A stretch of DNA of 50,168 bases from an uncultured Lachnospiraceae bacterium (GTDB lineage: Bacteria > Bacillota > Clostridia > Lachnospirales > Lachnospiraceae), in assembly GCA_947174015.1 (NCBI GenBank), contig CAMWHJ010000018.1:1-50168 (forward strand), read 5' to 3'. The translations under genes and the position numbers were made by a program. The notes below the pieces were generated by a model. That model did not search any database. It saw only the letters and a program-made list of their open reading frames with translations, and was not told where the DNA came from. Shown piece by piece: positions 17,177 through 24,466 of the stretch (within the stretch, counting starts at the first letter, position 1; each line of letters begins with the position of its first letter).

Positions 17177-19330
17177 TTACTCCCTTCCCTTATTTCGAAT
17201 AAGTCTGGCCTTTTTCAAAAGCCGGTACTCTTTGCTGTTCTTAATATTCTCTAATTCTCTGAATATTTTTCGATAATATCCCATGGTTTCCTCTTCCGGC
17301 AAAACCTTAATTTTCCCTTGAATCAAAAGTTCTCCATTATCTGGAAGTGCAGAATTTAGGTAATACTGAGGATCACCACTGATAAAAATCTCTTTTCCAT
17401 TCTTCTCAAACTCTGCGTTGCTGCCTAAGATTTCTTCTCCTGTCAGCTCTTTGTGATTTATTTTCATAATCTTTACTTTGCAGCCCCGCCCCTCCAAGGG
17501 GTCAAACCGCAGATTCCTGATGGTGGCATATTTGTCTAATTGAAATGTCACCTGAAATTCACCATTTTGGGGATACAGATATTCTTTATAACAATCCGTT
17601 TCGGAAAAACCGTCTCCTGTATCAAAAAACAAGGCACACTCTATTTTCTTTTTGCTCTCCGCAAGAGCCTTCTGATCCTCTGCAATATTTATCAGCTCCT
17701 GCAAATCCACTTTCCGCACATCTGCACCATATTCCGCCAAAGGATTACCACCCACATACTGCTCTGCAAAATGCTTTGCCCACTGCTCATAAACTTCACA
17801 TTCCGTTTCCTGAATCTCCAGCATCTTGTATACCTGTTCTCTTTCTATCAGAGCATCCAGCAGATTCTTATGCTGTGTATACAATTCATTCACCAATCGC
17901 CAGACAATAAAATCCACCGGCACTGCCACATCAAAAATCCACTCACCATCAATGAGCACATAGCCATCATGACGGCAGATAATATTATCACAAATACAAT
18001 CAATATTGGCCGGACAAAGAGCATAGGTCTTTTCCTTATCACTTTTCACACCGCCAAAAATTTTTTCAAAATCTGCGGTCTGGTAGGGTACCTGCTGTGC
18101 ATGGCTTTTCAAAATGGTATGAATCTCTCTGATACCTGCCAGAAACTCATCTTTTTTTCCCTGTTCTGCCATCCTGCAAAGTTTGGAATCTAAATTTTCA
18201 TCTTTCAGAAATTCATACCTTATCACACCATTCTGATATTTTCCCGGCAGATTCAGCAGCTCTTCGATGGCATTCATCCGGCTTTTGATGGCAATCTTTT
18301 TAATATGGGGCACCGCTTTTTCACTGAGGGGTTTTTTTATTACATACGGCTCTTCCCCCTGATAAATAATGGTAGCAATACGAAATTCTTCCTTTCTTGC
18401 ACTGTTCATCTTAGCATAGATAATTTCATCTCCCTGTGCTTTGCCATCCACCACTGCCTCCACCAGAAAAGAATTGGCAAAGTGCTCCATCACATTTTCC
18501 CGCACTAGAGCATCAATAACCTGTTCTTCCCGATACAGACTGTACCTGATGGGATACAGGTTCATATATTCCCTGCCAAAGCTAACGCTGTTAATGGTCG
18601 CATCCGTATAAATCTCACTTGGAAACTTATAATCTGGGTATGGATAATAAAATTTCAGAGACTCCATTCCACAATCCCGAAAAATCCCAGTAAGCTCACC
18701 TTTGGTAAAGGTTCGCACCTCATGATTTCCCTCGTACTGATTTAAGCCCAGAAAGAAACTGTCGGTGTGATCCTCATAGGCCCCGGCAAAATACTTGGCA
18801 CCCAGACGGTTTTCAATGGCCATCAGTATCTTTCCGCCCGGTTTCACAAAGCCTTTCATTCGCTGCAAAAAGCTGTGATATGGTCTCTCACCCTGCGTAA
18901 AACTCATGGCATACTCAAACACACCAATCAAAACCACATAGTCAAACTCTGCCTGAAACTCCATATCGTTTAAGTTGCCCACCAGAATTTCCAGATTCTC
19001 GCAGTCCTTATGTCGCTCATAATTGATTTCTGCCCTGCGCTTTGACAACTCCACACTGACTACACTCTTTGCAGCTCTGCAAAGGGCTCCGGTGACACCG
19101 CCACAGCCGGCACCAATTTCCAACACCCTGTCGGTGTTCTTTATGGGATACCAATTGATGATGTTTTCCCGCATGGCAGATAAATGATAAGCACAGGCAT
19201 AGCTTCTTCGCTCCTTAGGTATCTCTGTTACATCGAGCCCTTCCTTTGCAAACTCTAAAAGATCTATCTCCACATCTCCGTCAGAATAATTATCTACATT
19301 GTTGTAATACTTTAAATTAAGTTCAGCCAT
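17177..19330 (-). CDS. Methyltransferase-kinase resembling the WbdD chain terminator, with a beta domain and tether
   Basis: A 717-residue protein. Residues ~45-225 are a class I SAM methyltransferase with motif I VLEIGAGCGGVT (69-80). Residues ~300-480 look like an APH-type kinase: VIKK (331-333) as the nucleotide-binding lysine region, NIDCICDNI (442-450) matching the D-x4-N catalytic loop, and LIDGEW with Asp461 as metal ligand. Residues ~560-680 are a beta domain with FDTGDGFSE and LRFDP, a module common in polysaccharide proteins. The end carries IKNSKEYRLL, the shared tether motif. In E. coli O9a, WbdD combines methyltransferase, kinase and coiled-coil anchor to cap chains before ABC export. 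Here it lies ten bases from a Wzt-like gene, so a chain-capping role is a reasonable inference. Confidence 0.85.
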   Translation of the reverse strand: MAELNLKYYNNVDNYSDGDVEIDLLEFAKEGLDVTEIPKERRSYACAYHLSAMRENIINWYPIKNTDRVLEIGAGCGGVTGALCRAAKSVVSVELSKRRAEINYERHKDCENLEILVGNLNDMEFQAEFDYVVLIGVFEYAMSFTQGERPYHSFLQRMKGFVKPGGKILMAIENRLGAKYFAGAYEDHTDSFFLGLNQYEGNHEVRTFTKGELTGIFRDCGMESLKFYYPYPDYKFPSEIYTDATINSVSFGREYMNLYPIRYSLYREEQVIDALVRENVMEHFANSFLVEAVVDGKAQGDEIIYAKMNSARKEEFRIATIIYQGEEPYVIKKPLSEKAVPHIKKIAIKSRMNAIEELLNLPGKYQNGVIRYEFLKDENLDSKLCRMAEQGKKDEFLAGIREIHTILKSHAQQVPYQTADFEKIFGGVKSDKEKTYALCPANIDCICDNIICRHDGYVLIDGEWIFDVAVPVDFIVWRLVNELYTQHKNLLDALIEREQVYKMLEIQETECEVYEQWAKHFAEQYVGGNPLAEYGADVRKVDLQELINIAEDQKALAESKKKIECALFFDTGDGFSETDCYKEYLYPQNGEFQVTFQLDKYATIRNLRFDPLEGRGCKVKIMKINHKELTGEEILGSNAEFEKNGKEIFISGDPQYYLNSALPDNGELLIQGKIKVLPEEETMGYYRKIFRELENIKNSKEYRLLKKARLIRNKGRE

Positions 19331-19340
19331 TGAAACTCTC

Positions 19341-20615
19341 CTAACTTATCCTTACTTCTGTATCCATATCATAGTAGCCCACCGTATTTTTATCAGAAAT
19401 CACGGTAAGATTGCATACATCATACAAACGATGGTATACTTGAAATTCTCCCTGTTCATAACCCGTGCAGCCCAAAGACAGCAGATACTCTGCCCCCTGT
19501 AAGCTCATTTTCTGGTAAAAGCTGATTTCTGCCTCCTCACCGGCTTCCCTGCTGCCAATGTGATGATTCTCAATCATGGTATTGGTTCCTGTAATCTCAA
19601 TCCCCTGTACATTCTTAATGGAAAAAGCACAAATGGGTTCCGGTACTCTCTGATGAAACTTCAATTTTACCCGAATTACAAAATCTGTTCCCTTTTCGAT
19701 GGTGTCCGTGACAATACCATTGCTGTCCTCAATGGTATAAGAAAGAATTTCTGCCGCCTTATTGCCATACTCCAACAGTTCAGGATTTGACTGAATGACC
19801 TCCTGCTTTGGTGTTTCCTCCGGTAAATCCACAGAATTGATCTCTGCGTCTTCCTGTTCTTCTTCCTCATCCAAGGACAGCTGACCCACCAAAAGTTTTT
19901 TATACATATTAATCATTTCTTTTGGTGTACCTTCCGCCAATTTTACACCCTTATTTATTAAAATGGAACGATCACAGTATTTGCTGATACTGCCCAAATC
20001 ATGGCTTACAAAGAGAATGGTTTTTCCCTGATTCTTGAATTCCTCGAATTTCCGATAACACTTTGCCTGAAAGAACACATCTCCCACAGAAAGTGCCTCA
20101 TCCACAATCAGGATATCCGGATCAATATTGATTGCCACAGCGAAAGCAAGGCGTACAAACATACCGCTGGAATAGGATTTCACCGGCTGATGGACAAAAT
20201 CACCAATATCGGCAAACTCCAAAATAGCATCCAGACGTTCATCAATTTCTGCCTGACTAAAGCCCAACATGGTTCCATTCAGATACACATTCTCAATGCC
20301 TGTATACTCCATGTTAAATCCTGCCCCCAGCTCCAGCAAAGCGGAAATTCTTCCATCCACCTTTACATTGCCCTCTGTGGGATTCAGCACTCCGGTAATA
20401 ATCTTAAGAATGGTGGATTTTCCAGAGCCGTTGGTTCCGATAATTCCCACCGTTTCCCCTCTTTTCACTTCAAAATTAACATTTTTCAGGGCATAATGCT
20501 CTTTGTATCTTTTCTGTCTGGTCAATCCCAAGGATTCCTTTAAGCGGTCGGATGCCTTGTCATACAACTTGTACATCTTGGATACATTAGAAACTCTGAT
20601 AGCTAATTCTTCCAT
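19341..20615 (-). CDS. wzt: Polysaccharide ABC exporter ATPase with Wzt-like C-terminal domain
   Basis: A 424-residue ATPase. Residues ~1-250 are the nucleotide-binding domain with Walker A GTNGSGKST, signature YSSGMFVRLAFAVAI, Walker B ILIVDEALSVGD and the H-loop in FVSHDL. An acidic linker follows (DEEEEQEDAEIN), then a ~150-residue C-terminal beta-sandwich domain (~285-424) of the Wzt type, which in O9a-like systems binds the finished, capped chain. It works with the permease encoded 15 bases upstream. The presence of the C-terminal domain beside a WbdD-like protein suggests substrate-specific export of a terminated polymer. Confidence 0.94.
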   Translation of the reverse strand: MEELAIRVSNVSKMYKLYDKASDRLKESLGLTRQKRYKEHYALKNVNFEVKRGETVGIIGTNGSGKSTILKIITGVLNPTEGNVKVDGRISALLELGAGFNMEYTGIENVYLNGTMLGFSQAEIDERLDAILEFADIGDFVHQPVKSYSSGMFVRLAFAVAINIDPDILIVDEALSVGDVFFQAKCYRKFEEFKNQGKTILFVSHDLGSISKYCDRSILINKGVKLAEGTPKEMINMYKKLLVGQLSLDEEEEQEDAEINSVDLPEETPKQEVIQSNPELLEYGNKAAEILSYTIEDSNGIVTDTIEKGTDFVIRVKLKFHQRVPEPICAFSIKNVQGIEITGTNTMIENHHIGSREAGEEAEISFYQKMSLQGAEYLLSLGCTGYEQGEFQVYHRLYDVCNLTVISDKNTVGYYDMDTEVRIS

Positions 20616-20630
20616 TGATTACTCCTTTAT

Positions 20631-21443
20631 CTACAATACATCTGCAAAGTGTACCTTTAATCTTCCAAAAATATTGCTGCCAATCACATACATGGCAATG
20701 GTAAATCCAAAGAAATATAAAGTATTGATTGGATGCTGAAAAAACCACTGTTTTTGATAAAAGGCATCGCGATAACCGTTTACCACATAATACAGGGGAT
20801 TCAGCTTAAACACCCACTGCCACTGTTTCGGTATGGTCTGTAACTTCCACATGATGGGTGTAAGCCAGATACCCACTTGTAACATAATATTAATAATCTG
20901 TGATAAATCCCGGAAAAATATCACTACGGCACTGGTGGCATACACCATCCCCAGCACCAACAGGAACATACACAGGGTATAATAGAAAATCTGTACCGTA
21001 TACAAATCCGGTATGTGTCCATAACAGGCAAACAGAACCACTGTAAACAGTACGAAAAAGCCATGGACAAACAATGCAGAAATCAGCTTAATAATGGGAA
21101 GTACACTAATCTTAAACACCACCTTTTTCACCAGATAATTGTATTCTATCAATGCATTCGTTCCGCTGTTTAAGGCATCCGAAAAGAAAAACCAGGGAAC
21201 AATTCCTGCCAAGAGGTATAAAAGAAAAGGAGGATTCTCAGGCACTGCTGGGCGAAATCCCACTGCAAACACGAACCAATAGACCAAAACCGTCACCACC
21301 GGCTGTACAAATGCCCAGAAAATACCCAGATAGGAACCTGCATATCTGGTTTTAAAATCATTTTTTGCCAGCTTCCACACCAGATGGCGATTCTCATACA
21401 CATCCTGTATCAGATTTGTTTTTTGTTTCGTTTTTTCTGACAT
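20631..21443 (-). CDS. wzm: Polysaccharide ABC exporter permease (Wzm/TagG type)
   Basis: A 270-residue ABC-2 type membrane protein with about six hydrophobic segments. It starts with a hydrophilic N-terminus (NLIQDVYENRHLVWKLAKND) followed by FKTRYAGSYLGIFWAFVQP, the cytoplasmic interface region typical of Wzm/TagG, then the transmembrane bundle. It forms the channel of the exporter with the ATPase at 19341-20615. Gene order rfbC-permease-ATPase is tight, with 15-base gaps, and the ribosome binding site is GGAG. Confidence 0.95.
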   Translation of the reverse strand: MSEKTKQKTNLIQDVYENRHLVWKLAKNDFKTRYAGSYLGIFWAFVQPVVTVLVYWFVFAVGFRPAVPENPPFLLYLLAGIVPWFFFSDALNSGTNALIEYNYLVKKVVFKISVLPIIKLISALFVHGFFVLFTVVLFACYGHIPDLYTVQIFYYTLCMFLLVLGMVYATSAVVIFFRDLSQIINIMLQVGIWLTPIMWKLQTIPKQWQWVFKLNPLYYVVNGYRDAFYQKQWFFQHPINTLYFFGFTIAMYVIGSNIFGRLKVHFADVL

Positions 21444-21458
21444 ATTGATCTCCTGAAA

Positions 21459-22010
21459 CTATTTTTTCAACGAGGAAATTCCAGACCATTTCTGATCCTT
21501 TTCAGAAATGGTTAATTCCATGCCTTCCGGTATAGGCCATTCCACACCAATTTCCGGGTCGTTCCATGCCAAACCACCCTCATCATTGGGATGATAGAAG
21601 TCGGTACACTTGTATGAAAATTCCGCCACATCCGACAGCACCAGAAATCCATGAGCGAAATTCTTCGGAATAAAGAATTGTTTCTTGTTTTCCTCTGATA
21701 AGATCACACCAAACCACTTTCCATAAGTTTCTGATCCTTCGCGCAAATCCACTGCCACATCAAAAACCTCTCCCTTTGTCACACGCACCAGCTTATCCTG
21801 GGGAAAATGGATCTGAAAATGAAGTCCCCGAAGTACTCCTTTTTTCGACATAGACTGGTTATCCTGCACAAATTCCATATCAATGCCTGCTGCTTTGTAA
21901 TCATTATAGTTATAGGTTTCCATGAAATAGCCTCTCTCATCTCCAAATACGGTGGGCGTAATCACCTTTAAACCTTCAATTTCACATGTCTCTACTGTAA
22001 TTTTTCCCAT
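21459..22010 (-). CDS. rfbC: dTDP-4-dehydrorhamnose 3,5-epimerase
   Basis: A 183-residue cupin that epimerises C3 and C5 of dTDP-4-keto-6-deoxyglucose. Visible motifs: FGDERGYFMETYN, FVQDNQSMSKKGVLRGLHFQ with the catalytic His, DVAVDLREGS, and FFIPKNFAHGFLVLSD. Full length for the family. It lies between rfbA and the exporter permease. No rfbD (dTDP-4-dehydrorhamnose reductase) is present in the window, so the last step to dTDP-L-rhamnose must be encoded elsewhere if rhamnose is the product. Confidence 0.97.
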   Translation of the reverse strand: MGKITVETCEIEGLKVITPTVFGDERGYFMETYNYNDYKAAGIDMEFVQDNQSMSKKGVLRGLHFQIHFPQDKLVRVTKGEVFDVAVDLREGSETYGKWFGVILSEENKKQFFIPKNFAHGFLVLSDVAEFSYKCTDFYHPNDEGGLAWNDPEIGVEWPIPEGMELTISEKDQKWSGISSLKK

Positions 22011-22028
22011 TTCTCTTCCTCTTTTCTC

Positions 22029-22898
22029 TTATAATCCGTTGGCAATATCCACCAGATATTTTCCATAATCTGTCTTTAACAGGGGTTCCGCTAATTTTAA
22101 AAGCTGCTCTCTGTCAATAAATCCTGCCCGATAGGCGATTTCTTCAATACAGGAAATATATAATCCCTGCCTTTTCTGGAAAGCCGCCACAAAATCTGCT
22201 GCCTCCAACAGCGCATCATGATTTCCCGTATCCAGCCAGGCAAAGCCTCTGCCCAAGGTTTCCACCCGCAAAGTGCCTCTTTGAAGATATTCATTGTTAA
22301 TACTGGTAATCTCGATTTCACCTCTATCACTGGGTTTCACATTTTTGGCAATTTCCACCACATCATTGTCGTAAAAGTAAAGTCCTGGCACTGCATAATT
22401 CGATTTAGGATGTTCCGGTTTTTCTTCTATGGAAACTGCCATGCCGTTTTGGTCAAATTCCACCACACCATATTCTCTGGGATCTCTCACATAGTAGCCA
22501 AAGATTGTGGCACCACTCTTCTGCTTTGCCACCTTTTGCAATCTCTTGGAAAAGCTCTGTCCATAAAAAATATTGTCGCCTAATACCAATGCTACGGAAT
22601 CGTTTCCAATAAAATCCGCACCAATAATAAAGGCATCTGCCAGTCCTCTCGGCTTATCCTGTCGTGCATACACTATGGTTAGTCCCAACTGACTTCCATC
22701 CCCTAACAATTCCTGAAAAATCGGCAGATCTCTAGGTGTAGAAATAATGAGAATTTCCCGAATACCTGCCAACATCAATGTGGACAATGGGTAATAAATC
22801 ATGGGTTTGTCGTATACCGGCATAATCTGCTTCGAGATTGCCTTTGTCAATGGGTATAATCTGGTGCCGGAACCTCCGGCAAGTATGATACCTTTCAT
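22029..22898 (-). CDS. rfbA: Glucose-1-phosphate thymidylyltransferase
   Basis: A 289-residue nucleotidyltransferase making dTDP-glucose from dTTP and glucose 1-phosphate. It shows the pyrophosphorylase signature [38 protein letters not shown] with the metal-binding Asp, and [19 protein letters not shown]. The length is typical. Its ribosome binding site is weak, and two hairpins lie in the leader just upstream (22913-22979). It belongs to the rfbB-rfbA-rfbC set feeding module A. Confidence 0.97.
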   Translation of the reverse strand: MKGIILAGGSGTRLYPLTKAISKQIMPVYDKPMIYYPLSTLMLAGIREILIISTPRDLPIFQELLGDGSQLGLTIVYARQDKPRGLADAFIIGADFIGNDSVALVLGDNIFYGQSFSKRLQKVAKQKSGATIFGYYVRDPREYGVVEFDQNGMAVSIEEKPEHPKSNYAVPGLYFYDNDVVEIAKNVKPSDRGEIEITSINNEYLQRGTLRVETLGRGFAWLDTGNHDALLEAADFVAAFQKRQGLYISCIEEIAYRAGFIDREQLLKLAEPLLKTDYGKYLVDIANGL

Positions 22899-23204
22899 AT
22901 TTTACACCAAGTCTCAAATGAAAATGCCTGTATTTCCATTTGAGGTGCAAACACAAAGGGTGAAAGATGTGTGTTTGCATTTTATCCTTCCTTCTTTTTT
23001 CTTGCACCCTTTTCCTTCTAACTCATGCCACAAGACACCTGCGAGCCTGCAAGTCCTGTTGGCATTAGCTGAAATACTCTTTCATAACCGTAAAGTATCT
23101 TCACAGTGATACATCTTCTTACAATGCACAAAGCGAGGGTGTATGTACACCCTCACAATTTATGGTTTCTATGAACTGTCTTGTACCTTCGCAGTTACGT
23201 TTCT
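22899..23204 (-). promoter_or_regulatory. Structured leader between rfbB and rfbA
   Basis: This 306-base gap holds several palindromes: CTCAAATG/CATTTGAG (22913-22920, 22937-22944), TGCAAACAC/GTGTTTGCA (22946-22954, 22971-22979), GTATC/GATAC (23095-23112), GAGGGTGTA/TACACCCTC (23135-23154) and a degenerate family 1 hairpin (23173-23198). On the minus strand GGAAGGATAAA precedes an ATG at 22980, whose frame runs into rfbA out of phase. It may be an attenuator-like leader or a recombination junction. Confidence 0.5.
23173..23198 (+). repeat. Degenerate family 1 hairpin
   Basis: It reads GAACTGTCTTGTACCTTC then GCAGTTAC, close to the left hairpin of the family 1 repeat. A further related piece (AGTATCTTCACAGTGATAC) lies at 23094-23112. 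These may be the two ends of a decayed element. Confidence 0.5.
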
Positions 23205-24281
23205 TTATTTATACATCTCCTGGTAGTACTTCTGATAGTCACCAGAGGTTACATTCTTCATCCACTCTTCGTTTTCTAAAAACCATTTGATGGTAAGCTT
23301 GATACCGTCCTTAAACATGGTTTCCGGATACCAGCCAATGTCTGCCTTAATCTTATCCGGTGCAATGGCATATCTTCTGTCGTGTCCCTTTCTGTCTTCC
23401 ACATAAGTTATCAGCTGCTTACCGATATTGTCACGCCGCTTATCATCCTCCGGCAGAATTTCCAACAGTGTTTCTAAAATAATTTCAATGATCTCAATAT
23501 TCTGCTTTTCATTATGTCCGCCGATATTATAGCGCTCACCTAACTTACCCTGTTCCTGTACCATATCGATTGCCTTGGCATGGTCATCCACATACAGCCA
23601 GTCACGAACATTTTTACCGTCTCCATACACCGGCAGTTTCTTTCCCTGCAATGCATTGTTAATCATTAATGGAATCAGCTTTTCTGGGAACTGGTAAGGT
23701 CCGTAGTTGTTGGAACAGTTGGTAATATTGGCAGGAAACTTATAGGTGTCCATATATGCCTTTACCAGCATGTCTGAGCTCGCCTTACTGGCAGAGTATG
23801 GACTATGAGGGTCTAATGGGGTAGTCTCATAGAAGTAAGTGTCTCCTTCTTCCAAAGAACCATACACCTCATCCGTAGATACATGAAGAAATTTCTTGTC
23901 CTCTAAATAACTTCCGTCTTCCTTCTCCCAAGCATTTCTTGCCGCATTTAACATTACCAGAGTTCCTAACACGTTGGTCTGAACAAACACTTCCGGGTTA
24001 CGGATACTTCTGTCCACATGGCTTTCTGCTGCAAAGTGCACCACCCGATCGATATCATTTTCCGCAAAGATCTTTTCAATTGCTTCCTTGTCGCAGATAT
24101 CGGCTTTCACAAAGGTGTAATTATCATAATTCTCAATATCCTTTAGGTTTTCCAAATTTCCTGCGTAAGTCAGGCAGTCCACATTGATAATGCGGATTTC
24201 GCTGCCGTATTTGCGGAACATATAATGAATATAGTTTGATCCAATGAAACCGGCTCCTCCGGTCACTAAGTAGGTTCTCAT
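23205..24281 (-). CDS. rfbB: dTDP-glucose 4,6-dehydratase
   Basis: A 358-residue extended SDR enzyme producing dTDP-4-keto-6-deoxyglucose. The NAD-binding motif TGGAGFIGSNYIHY is at the N-terminus, with HFAAESHVDRSI, the catalytic region STDEVYGSLEEGD, the YSASK active-site Tyr/Lys pair, and NCSNNYGPYQFPEKLIPL. The ribosome binding site is GAGGAAAA. It is the first gene of the module A operon, with a good promoter at 24336-24364. Confidence 0.97.
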   Translation of the reverse strand: MRTYLVTGGAGFIGSNYIHYMFRKYGSEIRIINVDCLTYAGNLENLKDIENYDNYTFVKADICDKEAIEKIFAENDIDRVVHFAAESHVDRSIRNPEVFVQTNVLGTLVMLNAARNAWEKEDGSYLEDKKFLHVSTDEVYGSLEEGDTYFYETTPLDPHSPYSASKASSDMLVKAYMDTYKFPANITNCSNNYGPYQFPEKLIPLMINNALQGKKLPVYGDGKNVRDWLYVDDHAKAIDMVQEQGKLGERYNIGGHNEKQNIEIIEIILETLLEILPEDDKRRDNIGKQLITYVEDRKGHDRRYAIAPDKIKADIGWYPETMFKDGIKLTIKWFLENEEWMKNVTSGDYQKYYQEMYK

Positions 24282-24335
24282 TTTTAATTTTCCTCCATAA
24301 TAGGTTTGTTATTCCATGCATAACATATCCAACAT

Positions 24336-24364
24336 ATAATAGCATATTATTCCAAATAATTCAA
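24336..24364 (-). promoter_or_regulatory. Promoter of rfbB / module A
   Basis: On the minus strand, TTGAAT (24359-24364) and TATTAT (24336-24341) are separated by 17 bases, ending ~55 bases before the rfbB start. It fits a housekeeping sigma-70/SigA promoter. Confidence 0.6.
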
Positions 24365-24381
24365 TCCTTAATCCTACAAAA

Positions 24382-24414
24382 CAATAGAATACACGCCTTG
24401 CGAACTTTCTATTG
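24382..24414 (-). repeat. Hairpin repeat family 2, copy 1
   Basis: CAATAGAA (24382-24389) pairs with TTCTATTG (24407-24414), flanked by TCATGAATAA. Read on the minus strand it closely matches the copy at 32819-32856, including the flanking TTCATGA. Confidence 0.7.
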
Positions 24415-24427
24415 TCATGAATAATTT

Positions 24428-24458
24428 GGTCCAGAGCCGACAATTCTGACTCTGAACC
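24428..24458 (-). terminator. Hairpin after the DUF5722 gene
   Basis: On the minus strand GGTTCAGAG pairs with CTCTGGACC (one G-U pair) just after the DUF5722 stop. The T-tract after it is weak, so termination may be partial. Confidence 0.5.
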
Positions 24459-24466
24459 AACGTTTT

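Noticed and set aside
22732-22980. Minus-strand frame with a strong GGAAGG site overlapping the start of rfbA.
   Set aside because: Most of it is rfbA read out of frame and the product resembles nothing; kept only as a leader observation, not as a gene.
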